In this document: piece after piece, positions 7,495 through 12,363 of the stretch
Layout of the letters: each line of letters starts with the position of its first letter
Position numbering within the stretch: position 1 is the first letter of the stretch
Notes under the pieces: model-generated
Told to the model about the DNA's origin: nothing
The model's input: only the letters and a program-made list of their open reading frames with translations
Databases searched by the model: none
Source: Equadaptatus sp045601305
Lineage (GTDB): Bacteria > Synergistota > Synergistia > Synergistales > Synergistaceae
Direction: 5' to 3'
Length of the DNA: 12,363 bases
Assembly: GCA_045601305.1 (NCBI GenBank)
Contig: JAZRZG010000082.1
Coordinates: forward strand, 1 to 12,363
Made by a program: the position numbers and the translations under genes

Positions 7495-7531
7495 GTACTT
7501 CTGTGTGTTCTGTGCACAGAAAAGTACACAG
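7495..7531. promoter_or_regulatory. Nested palindromes upstream of the rpsF promoter
   Basis: TTCTGTGCACAGAA (7508-7521) is a perfect 14-bp palindrome. It sits inside a wider dyad in which GTACTT-CTGTG (7495-7505) can pair with CACAG-AA-AAGTAC (7515-7527), and CACAG recurs at 7527-7531. The position, about 30-60 bases upstream of the -35 box, would suit a dimeric transcription factor site. No regulator is identified, and a structured 3' end of the upstream mRNA is an alternative. Confidence 0.4.
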
Positions 7532-7557
7532 AAAATCGGATAAAGCAGAGAAAAAAC

Positions 7558-7586
7558 TTGCCAAAAAAGGCTTTTAGTGTTATATT
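7558..7586 (+). promoter_or_regulatory. Promoter of the rpsF-ssb-rpsR operon
   Basis: TTGCCA (7558-7563), a 17-nt spacer and TATATT (7581-7586) form a good sigma-70 promoter. The expected start near 7593 places transcription just before the S6:S18-like leader fold. It also rules out the longer rpsF reading from GTG 7577, which would begin at the -10 box. Confidence 0.75.
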
Positions 7587-7598
7587 ACCCAACTGCAG

Positions 7599-7639
7599 TT
7601 CCCTGTTTCCCCGAGTGGGAAACCAAAGTCCGAAGGGAG
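7599..7639 (+). promoter_or_regulatory. S6:S18-type autoregulatory leader of rpsF
   Basis: Outer helix TTCCCT (7599-7604) pairs with AGGGAG (7634-7639, one G-U). Inner hairpin GTTTCCC (7605-7611), loop CGAGT, GGGAAAC (7617-7623). The 3'-side bulge 7624-7633 contains CCG at 7630-7632. This matches the known S6:S18 mRNA motif: two helices and a one-sided bulge with a conserved CCG that mimics the 16S binding site. The outer helix uses part of the rpsF Shine-Dalgarno sequence (GGGAGGAGGTG, 7635-7645), so binding of surplus S6:S18 should block translation. The fold is read by eye and the control is inferred from the family. Confidence 0.7.
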
Positions 7640-7651
7640 GAGGTGAAAGAC

Positions 7652-7936
7652 GTGCGATCATATGAAATGGTAGTTATTCTCAAGGCTAACGTAGAAGATA
7701 CAGCAGCAGCAACTGAAAGCCTTGCAGAGGTCGTGCGCGGATTAGGTGCAGAGGATCTCAAAGCAGATTCCTGGGGCAAAAAGAAATTTGCCTACCCGAT
7801 TGAAAAAGAACTTGAGGGTTACTATGTCCTGTTCACGTTTAAGCTCGATCCTGCTCAGATTAAGGAAATGGAACGTCTCCTTAGCCTGAAAGATCAAGTC
7901 ATACGCCACATGGTTGTTAACCTGGAGGAAAAATAA
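7652..7936 (+). CDS. rpsF: 30S ribosomal protein S6
   Basis: Small-subunit protein that pairs with S18 on the 16S central domain. I choose GTG 7652: it gives the standard S6 beginning (RSYEMVVILK) and 94 residues, typical of the family, and is preceded by the very strong GGGAGGAGGTG. A longer reading from GTG 7577 would add 25 residues unlike S6 and start at the promoter. The product shows the S6 beta-alpha-beta core, including SWGKKKFAYPIEKELEGYYVLFTF, and ends with the short tail VNLEEK, without a long acidic extension. First gene of rpsF-ssb-rpsR; its leader is probably bound by its own product together with S18. Confidence 0.96.
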   Translation: MRSYEMVVILKANVEDTAAATESLAEVVRGLGAEDLKADSWGKKKFAYPIEKELEGYYVLFTFKLDPAQIKEMERLLSLKDQVIRHMVVNLEEK

Positions 7937-7938
7937 TT

Positions 7939-8472
7939 ATGGCTCGCGGATTTAACAAGGTAATGCTTATGGGCAATCTCGCAAGAGATCCCGACGTGCG
8001 TTACACACCCAACAAACAGAAAGTTGCCCGTTTTACGATAGCAACCGGCAGACAGTGGAAAAACCGCACAACCGGAGAGCTTCAGGAACACACAGATTTT
8101 ATCAGCTGTGTAGTCTGGGGCAATACTGCGGATATCGTTGAGCGTTTTCTCCGCAAAGGCCGCCCTGTTTTTGTAGAAGGCCGCATTACAAGCCGTGATT
8201 TTGATGATCCCAAAACAGGACAGCATCGCTGGGTAACAGAAGTTAACGTGGACAATGTCATTCTGCTTAGCTCAGGAAACAGAACGGATGCTCCTGCGAA
8301 TGCCGGCTACGGTCAAACACAGCAGTATTCCGCCCCTGCATCCGACGGTTTTGACAGTTCTGACATGGGCAGCTTGAGAGAAGAGACAGGTTATAACGAC
8401 GAATTCCCGCTTGATTTCTCCGCGGTCAAAGACGGCGGAGAAGATTCGGGAGACGTCAATATACCGTTCTAG
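7939..8472 (+). CDS. ssb: Single-stranded DNA-binding protein
   Basis: Binds and protects single-stranded DNA in replication, repair and recombination; normally a homotetramer in the nucleoid. The 177 residues comprise an OB fold (about 1-112: MARGFNKVMLMGNLARDPDV, then TDFISCVVWG and VFVEGRITSRDF), a flexible Gly/Gln/Ser linker, and the acidic C-terminal tip DVNIPF (172-177), the family's docking peptide for partner proteins. GGAGG (7923-7927) precedes the ATG, which is 2 bases after the rpsF stop. The position between rpsF and rpsR is the widely conserved arrangement, implying co-expression with S6 and S18. Confidence 0.97.
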   Translation: MARGFNKVMLMGNLARDPDVRYTPNKQKVARFTIATGRQWKNRTTGELQEHTDFISCVVWGNTADIVERFLRKGRPVFVEGRITSRDFDDPKTGQHRWVTEVNVDNVILLSSGNRTDAPANAGYGQTQQYSAPASDGFDSSDMGSLREETGYNDEFPLDFSAVKDGGEDSGDVNIPF

Positions 8473-8493
8473 TAACCGGAAGAGGTGAAACAA

Positions 8494-8748
8494 ATGGATA
8501 AAGATGTAAAAGACGGCGGATTTAACCGCAAACATCGCAAACGCAGACCTAAAGTCTGCCATTTCTGTGTAGATAAAGTTGAAGCAATCGATTACAAGGA
8601 TGCTGAAAAACTCAAACGTTATGTCACGGAACGCGGCAAAATAGTACCGCGCCGTGTGACAGGCACCTGTGCAAAACATCAGCGCCAGCTCACCAGAGCC
8701 ATCAAACGCGCAAGAATTATTGCACTGCTTCCTTACACAGCAGATTAG
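8494..8748 (+). CDS. rpsR: 30S ribosomal protein S18
   Basis: Small-subunit protein, partner of S6 on the 16S central domain. ATG 8494 is preferred over GTG 8485 because the latter lies in the AGAGGTG Shine-Dalgarno sequence (8481-8487) of the former. The 84-residue product has a basic N terminus (NRKHRKRRPKV), CHFC, the core IDYKDAEKLKRYVTERGKIVPRRVTGTCAKHQRQLTRAI in register with the family, and a normal end. CxxC plus CAKH (Cys and His) suggests the zinc-binding form of S18. Last gene before the terminator at 8774-8804. Confidence 0.96.
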   Translation: MDKDVKDGGFNRKHRKRRPKVCHFCVDKVEAIDYKDAEKLKRYVTERGKIVPRRVTGTCAKHQRQLTRAIKRARIIALLPYTAD

Positions 8749-8767
8749 TTTTTTTACAAAAACATTG

Positions 8768-8773
8768 TATAAT
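8768..8773 (+). promoter_or_regulatory. Consensus -10 box overlapping the rpsR terminator region
   Basis: A perfect TATAAT lies directly before the terminator stem. At 17-nt spacing the -35 is TTAGTT (8745-8750), which is weak and overlaps the rpsR stop. If used, transcription would start near 8780, inside the 5' arm of the hairpin, so these transcripts would lack the full stem and would not terminate there. That would give yybS-rplI-dnaB its own promoter. Confidence 0.4.
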
Positions 8774-8804
8774 AAGAGAGAACCGAAGAGGCTCTCTCTT
8801 TTTT
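8774..8804 (+). terminator. Rho-independent terminator of the rpsF operon
   Basis: AAGAGAGA (8774-8781) pairs with TCTCTCTT (8793-8800) and is followed by a T-run to 8804. An alternative register pairs GAGAG with CTCTC plus CC/GG. It lies 25 bases after the rpsR stop and separates the ribosomal-protein operon from yybS-rplI-dnaB. Confidence 0.8.
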
Positions 8805-8826
8805 ACAGCCGGAGGCAGGTGGGGTC

Positions 8827-9810
8827 ATGAACAGAGAATATCGTGAATGGTTCGGATATGTACTGATGAGTGTTGTGATTTTTATGGCGGAATTTTATTT
8901 CTCGCCTCTGTTCAGTGTACTCTTTTTAATTTCACCGCTGCCGTTTATGCTTCTGCAATACCGCTTCGGCACAAAGTCTGCGATGTACGCGGCATTCATT
9001 GCGCTGCTCTCAATATATTTGCCTGATGTTTTTGCTCAGGGATTTGCAGGTGCCGTGTCTTTGGCAAATCTTGTGTCGGTACTGATGTTTATGATACTTT
9101 TTGTCTTTACCGGAATGCTTTTCGGAACGCTTGCAAGGCTGCAGAAAAGCGCGGAAGGATGGCTTGTTCAGGCTGTTACAGCCTCAGTGCTGGCAAAAAT
9201 TCTGCTTATGGCGGCTCTTGTGAGCGCAACCGGAATAAATCCCTTTGCGATGGACAAAACGATGGTAAATTCACTTGTAACGTCGCTCTCTCAGTATGCG
9301 AATTTCGGAAATGCGCAGTCAGTAGCGGCTTACGTTAATGAGCTGGGTGACACGATGAAGCTGCTGCTTCCGTCCATGCTGATTTTCTACGCTGCTGCAG
9401 ACAGTTTCTGCTCGTACAAAGCGGCAGCAAGGCTGCTGAAACGCAAAGAAGTTACGCTGCCTGTGTTCAAACCTTTCGGAGAGTGGCATTTCCCGAAAGA
9501 GCTTTCTACGGCAATTATTGCAGGACTGTTTTTAAAAGTTGCAGGAAACTTTGTTTCATCATATACGGTTACAATGGTCTCAGAAAATCTGTTTATGGTA
9601 TTACGTGCGGTTTTTACGCTTGAAGGAATGGCTGTTTTCTGGTATATGGCTGGCAGAAACAGAATTACAAAAGCACTGAGACTGTCACTTTTGATATTCA
9701 GTATATTATTTATCGCGCTGTTTACGTACCCGTATTCTTTTATCGGCATAATTGACATCTGGTATGATCTGCGCAAATTAGGAGGAAAGAAAGATGAAAG
9801 TAATTCTTAA
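8827..9810 (+). CDS. YybS-family (DUF2232) membrane protein
   Basis: Predicted polytopic inner-membrane protein of 327 residues with about seven to eight hydrophobic segments (roughly 9-25, 28-45, 50-70, 79-100, 115-135, 180-197, 235-252, 285-303). The FGEWHFPKE segment between membrane spans is characteristic of the YybS/DUF2232 family. The function is not known with certainty; the fold has been compared with energy-coupling-factor-type transport components, but nothing here shows a substrate. Its position just upstream of rplI and dnaB is conserved in Firmicutes and relatives and is the best support for the call. GGAGG (8811-8815) precedes the ATG. Its last 17 bases overlap rplI. Confidence 0.8.
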   Translation: MNREYREWFGYVLMSVVIFMAEFYFSPLFSVLFLISPLPFMLLQYRFGTKSAMYAAFIALLSIYLPDVFAQGFAGAVSLANLVSVLMFMILFVFTGMLFGTLARLQKSAEGWLVQAVTASVLAKILLMAALVSATGINPFAMDKTMVNSLVTSLSQYANFGNAQSVAAYVNELGDTMKLLLPSMLIFYAAADSFCSYKAAARLLKRKEVTLPVFKPFGEWHFPKELSTAIIAGLFLKVAGNFVSSYTVTMVSENLFMVLRAVFTLEGMAVFWYMAGRNRITKALRLSLLIFSILFIALFTYPYSFIGIIDIWYDLRKLGGKKDESNS

Positions 9811-10237
9811 GGAAGACGTCAAAAAAATAGGCAAAAAGGGTCAGCTGCTTGAAGTAGCGGACGGCTACGGCAGAAATTTCCTTATCGCAAGGGGACTTGC
9901 CGAGGAAGCTACAGCCGGCAAAATTCGCGAGCTTGCAGAGAAAAACAAAACCGCGCAGGTGAAAGACGACAGAGCGCGCGCGGCTGCCGAAGAAGCAAAG
10001 AAAAAACTCGGCGGCAAAATAGTGGTGCTCAAAGCAAAAGCTGGTGAAGGCGGCAAACTTTTCGGCAGCATTACAAGCGGGGACATTGCCGAAGCAGTCA
10101 AAGCACAGTATGATATTGCAGTTGATAAAAAAGACGTCAAAACAGAAGCAGTCAAAGTTCTTGGCGATTACAAAGTAAAGGCAAAACTTTACAACGGAGT
10201 TGAAGCAGAATTTACACTCAGAGTAGAAGGTGAATAG
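9794..10237 (+). CDS. rplI: 50S ribosomal protein L9
   Basis: Large-subunit protein near the L1 stalk that helps keep reading frame. The 147 residues show the N-terminal RNA-binding domain (MKVILKEDVKKIGKKGQLLEVADGYGRNFLI, 1-31), a long charged connecting helix (about 41-75), and the C-terminal alpha/beta domain. GGAGGAAAG (9781-9789) serves as ribosome site and lies within the end of yybS; the 17-nt overlap suggests coupled translation. Two bases separate its stop from the dnaB start. Confidence 0.97.
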   Translation: MKVILKEDVKKIGKKGQLLEVADGYGRNFLIARGLAEEATAGKIRELAEKNKTAQVKDDRARAAAEEAKKKLGGKIVVLKAKAGEGGKLFGSITSGDIAEAVKAQYDIAVDKKDVKTEAVKVLGDYKVKAKLYNGVEAEFTLRVEGE

Positions 10238-10239
10238 CC

Positions 10240-11595
10240 TTGGCACAGAGTATCGACAGACAACCCCCATTTAACCTTGAGGCAGAACGTGCTGTTTTGG
10301 GTGCGTGTCTGATTGATAAAGAGGCGCTTGCGCTTGCGGTAGAAAAACTGCACGCGGATGATTTTTATGACCCGCGTCATGCAAAGGCATTCGAAATATT
10401 TGTCACGCTTTTTGAGAAAGGAACGGCAGTCGATACTGTCACATTCGTCAACGAGATAAAAAGCAGAGGTGTCGAGCAAAACATAGGCGGTCAGCCCTTT
10501 GTCGCAGCTCTTATGGACAGCGTTTCCACCTCTGCCAACACAGAGTATTACGCGGACATTGTGCTTGAAAAAGCAACGCTTCGCGGACTTATAAGCGTAG
10601 GTACGGAAATTACGAAACTTGGTTACATGGAAGACGTTGCGGCTGATGATGCTCTTGAAAAAGCAGAACAAAGTATTTACGAGCTTGCGAGAACAGGCCG
10701 TACGACAACAATTCGCGGTGCAAAAGAGGTTATTACAAGCGCATTCAGCGATATTGAAAACCGTATGGCAAACGGCACATACTCTACAGGCATAAACACA
10801 GGATTCAGCGATTTTGACAAAATTTCAGCAGGACTTCAGCCGGGTTCCCTTTACATTCTTGCCGCACGCCCGTCAATGGGTAAAACAGCGCTTGCGCTTA
10901 ACATTGCGTCACATGTTGCGCTCGAAGAAAATATTCCTGTGCTTGTATTCAGCCTCGAAATGTCATCAGAACAAGTCGCAAACAGAATGATATCGGCAGA
11001 GGCGCGCGTGAATCTCCGAGAGCTGCTCAGCGTTAATTCGGCAAAAGGCAACATATCGATAAATTCAGCCGAATGGCAGCAGCTTACAGCTGCAAAGGAA
11101 AGACTTGAGAAATGTCCGTTGTACATAGACGAAACACCAGGACTGTCAACAATCGAGCTGCGCGCGAAATGCCGCAGATTCTTTGCGAAACAGAAGATAG
11201 AAAAAGGGCTTATCGTGCTTGACTATCTGCAGCTTATGGACGCCTCAAGACGCACTGACAACAGACAGCAGGACGTTTCTGAAATTTCACGTGCGCTCAA
11301 AGCAATAGCAAGAGAATTCAAAGTCCCTGTACTTGCCCTTTCACAGCTTTCCCGTGCTGTTGAGAGCAGACAGGACAAACGCCCCATGCTTTCCGATCTG
11401 CGAGAATCTGGCGCAATCGAACAGGACGCAGACATAGTAATGTTCATCTACCGTGAAGCATACTACAAACAGGAAAACGCCGACCAGAATGCTGAACTTA
11501 TCGTTGCTAAAAACAGAAACGGAGCAACAGGCAAGGTTGACTTTGTCTTCTTCAGCGAATACACTCGCTTTGAACCGATGATAAGAAGCTATTAG
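10240..11595 (+). CDS. dnaB: Replicative DNA helicase DnaB
   Basis: Hexameric 5'-3' helicase that unwinds the fork and recruits primase. The 451 residues have the N-terminal helical domain (about 8-110, PPFNLEAERAVLGACLID), a linker, and the RecA-like motor with Walker A ARPSMGKT (209-216), VFSLEMS (236-242), Walker B IVLDYLQLM (325-333, D328), ALSQLSRAVE and SDLRESGAIEQDADIV (385-400), and a terminal arginine-finger region KNRNG (424-428). It ends with the usual TRFEP segment. No intein is present. The start is TTG 10240 with AAGGTG at 10227-10232, two bases after rplI. No terminator follows; the next sequence is a heptad repeat beginning at the base after the stop codon. Confidence 0.97.
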   Translation: MAQSIDRQPPFNLEAERAVLGACLIDKEALALAVEKLHADDFYDPRHAKAFEIFVTLFEKGTAVDTVTFVNEIKSRGVEQNIGGQPFVAALMDSVSTSANTEYYADIVLEKATLRGLISVGTEITKLGYMEDVAADDALEKAEQSIYELARTGRTTTIRGAKEVITSAFSDIENRMANGTYSTGINTGFSDFDKISAGLQPGSLYILAARPSMGKTALALNIASHVALEENIPVLVFSLEMSSEQVANRMISAEARVNLRELLSVNSAKGNISINSAEWQQLTAAKERLEKCPLYIDETPGLSTIELRAKCRRFFAKQKIEKGLIVLDYLQLMDASRRTDNRQQDVSEISRALKAIAREFKVPVLALSQLSRAVESRQDKRPMLSDLRESGAIEQDADIVMFIYREAYYKQENADQNAELIVAKNRNGATGKVDFVFFSEYTRFEPMIRSY

Positions 11596-11626
11596 AGCAA
11601 TGTAGAATGAACAATGACCAATGAAG
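11596..11626 (+). repeat. AATGAAG-type heptad tract, left flank of the S23 cassette
   Basis: In-phase units AATGTAG (11599-11605), AATGAAC (11606-11612), AATGACC (11613-11619), AATGAAG (11620-11626), then a degenerate AATGGAAG. The tract begins at the base after the dnaB stop codon. Bases 11596-11619 closely match 468-492, and the tract is inverted relative to 12087-12120. Confidence 0.8.
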
Positions 11627-11684
11627 AATGGAAGAACGAAAGCGCAAAACAATAATCACAACAATACAAAAGTTCAAATAAAAA

Positions 11685-12047
11685 ATGAAAAAAGATAATC
11701 CGATACTTGACAAAAGTGAAAAATTTGCCGTTAAAATAACTGCGTTATATCAACAACTGAGGCAAAAAGATGCTGTGATTCTACGGCAGTTGTATAAAAG
11801 CGCAACAAGTATAGGTGCAAATGTTGCTGAAGCACAGGGGGCACAATCAAAAGCAGACTTTTTTGCAAAGATAAAAATTGCAGACAAGGAAGCTAAAGAA
11901 ACAGCTTATTGGCTTAAGTTGCTTCACAACACTAAATTGCTTTCGGAAGAAGATATTGCGGATTTAAAAAACAATATTGATGAACTTTGCAGAATACTGA
12001 CGGCAATATGCAAGACAACAGAAAAGAAACTTAAAAAAGAAAAATAA
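11685..12047 (+). CDS. Four-helix-bundle protein, S23 / 23S rRNA intervening-sequence family
   Basis: 120 residues, all helical in appearance. The N-terminal helix (about 10-28, EKFAVKITALYQQL) leads to the family signature RQLYKSATSIGANVAEAQGAQS (39-60), then KADFFAKIKIADKEAKETAYWLKLL and a fourth helix ending in a Lys-rich tail. The same family was found inside 23S rRNA insertions, and it includes the Avd accessory protein of diversity-generating retroelements; no rRNA, reverse transcriptase or template/variable repeat is present here, so this is a stand-alone copy of unknown function, probably nucleic-acid binding. It is visibly more AT-rich than its neighbours, lacks a Shine-Dalgarno sequence before the ATG, and is flanked by inverted heptad tracts, all pointing to insertion between dnaB and ugd. 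Confidence 0.9.
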   Translation: MKKDNPILDKSEKFAVKITALYQQLRQKDAVILRQLYKSATSIGANVAEAQGAQSKADFFAKIKIADKEAKETAYWLKLLHNTKLLSEEDIADLKNNIDELCRILTAICKTTEKKLKKEK

Positions 12048-12051
12048 ATTA

Positions 12052-12129
12052 AAAATGCTGTTTGGAGTACAATAAAGAAGTTTTGTTTCATTCTTAATTC
12101 TTCATTTTTAATTCTTCATTCAGCATTTT
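12052..12129. repeat. Inverted 9-mers enclosing the right heptad tract
   Basis: AAAATGCTG (12052-12060) is the reverse complement of CAGCATTTT (12121-12129), enclosing 60 bases that include the heptad tract. The spacing is long for a terminator; it may mark the right end of the inserted cassette. Confidence 0.45.
12087..12120 (-). repeat. CTTCATT-type heptad tract, right flank of the S23 cassette
   Basis: A 14-base period (two heptads) is seen: TTCATTCTTAATTC (12087-12100), TTCATTTTTAATTC (12101-12114), then a partial third unit. On the - strand it reads as AATGAAG and AATTAAG heptads, the family on the left side of the gene, in opposite orientation. Confidence 0.8.
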
Positions 12130-12144
12130 ACGGAGGTATGTAAA

Positions 12145-12363
12145 ATGCGCATAGCTGTTGCTGGAACCGGGTATGTGGGACTTTCGCTTGCAGTGCTGCT
12201 TTCACAGCACAACAAAGTAACCGCAGTAGACGTAGTCCCTGAAAAAGTTGAAAAAATCAACAATAAAATATCACCCATACAGGACGATTATATAGAAAAA
12301 TACCTTGCTGAAAAAGAACTAAACTTAACTGCAACTCTTGATGGCACCAAAGCGTACTCGGAA
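12145..12363 (+). CDS. ugd: UDP-glucose 6-dehydrogenase, 5' part
   Basis: NAD-dependent enzyme that oxidises UDP-glucose to UDP-glucuronate for polysaccharide and envelope glycan synthesis; cytoplasmic. Only the first 73 codons are inside the window. They show the Rossmann dinucleotide site GTGYVG (GxGxxG, residues 7-12), the acidic residue D29 after the second strand, and the ISPIQDDYIEKYL and LTATLD segments that match the short Ugd type known from E. coli. GDP-mannose or UDP-N-acetylmannosamine dehydrogenases share the fold, but the ISPI...ATLD segment favours Ugd. CGGAGG (12131-12136) precedes the ATG by 8 bases. It may open a surface-polysaccharide locus to the right; only this fragment is visible. 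Confidence 0.88.
   Translation, partial: MRIAVAGTGYVGLSLAVLLSQHNKVTAVDVVPEKVEKINNKISPIQDDYIEKYLAEKELNLTATLDGTKAYSE

Noticed and set aside
7577..7651. Upstream GTG extension of S6
   Set aside because: It starts in the promoter -10 region and adds 25 residues absent from the S6 family; GTG 7652 has the strong ribosome site.
7020..7661. 213-codon frame on the - strand
   Set aside because: It is antisense to the argS end, the FtsB-like gene and the rpsF promoter and leader, and its product looks like a compositional shadow rich in Phe and Cys.
11685..12047. Diversity-generating retroelement with an Avd-like protein
   Set aside because: No reverse transcriptase and no template/variable repeat pair in the window; only the S23 fold is shared.
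11685..12047. rRNA-embedded intervening sequence
   Set aside because: The neighbours are dnaB and ugd and no 23S rRNA sequence surrounds the gene.
12045..12073. Promoter for ugd (TACAAT at 12068-12073)
   Set aside because: The -35 position reads TAAATT, too far from consensus to call in such AT-rich DNA.

Overview
The window is a bacterial housekeeping segment of about 12.4 kb. Every confident gene lies on the + strand, and repeat-rich non-coding DNA sits at both ends. I cannot fix the taxon from sequence alone. The order rpsF-ssb-rpsR-(YybS/DUF2232)-rplI-dnaB is the Firmicutes/Synergistota arrangement. The intermediate base composition, frequent GTG/TTG starts and a predicted Sec-exported protein between secA and argS make a diderm Synergistota-like bacterium my best guess (inference, moderate to low confidence).

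Layout. (1) Bases 1-872 hold no convincing gene. They contain a 36-bp perfect inverted repeat (96-131 and 383-418), several tandem tracts of different 7-base units, small GC hairpins, and near the right edge a near-consensus sigma-70 promoter (754-782) for secA. (2) Bases 873-7442 form a tight, probably co-transcribed group: secA, an exported protein resembling DUF3857/transglutaminase-fold proteins but apparently lacking the catalytic triad, argS (TTG start), and a small FtsB/DivIC-like division protein. (3) Bases 7443-7651 are a regulatory interval: a GNRA-capped hairpin, nested palindromes, a strong promoter, and a short leader that folds like the S6:S18 autoregulatory RNA and pairs part of the rpsF Shine-Dalgarno sequence. 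(4) Bases 7652-8748 are rpsF-ssb-rpsR, closed by a terminator that overlaps a perfect TATAAT box. (5) Bases 8827-11595 are yybS-rplI-dnaB, tightly packed with one 17-nt overlap. (6) Bases 11596-12144 look like an inserted cassette: a stand-alone S23/four-helix-bundle (23S intervening-sequence protein) gene, AT-rich and without a visible Shine-Dalgarno sequence, flanked by AATGAAG-type heptad tracts in inverted orientation. (7) The window ends inside ugd (UDP-glucose 6-dehydrogenase).

The core genes serve protein export (SecA), arginyl-tRNA supply, division (FtsB-like), ribosome small and large subunit assembly (S6, S18, L9) and replication (SSB, DnaB). The unusual content is in the non-coding DNA. 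Heptameric repeats occur both upstream of secA and around the four-helix-bundle gene, with one nearly identical 24/25-base segment shared between the two places. No CRISPR array, transposase, reverse transcriptase, tRNA or rRNA gene was found.
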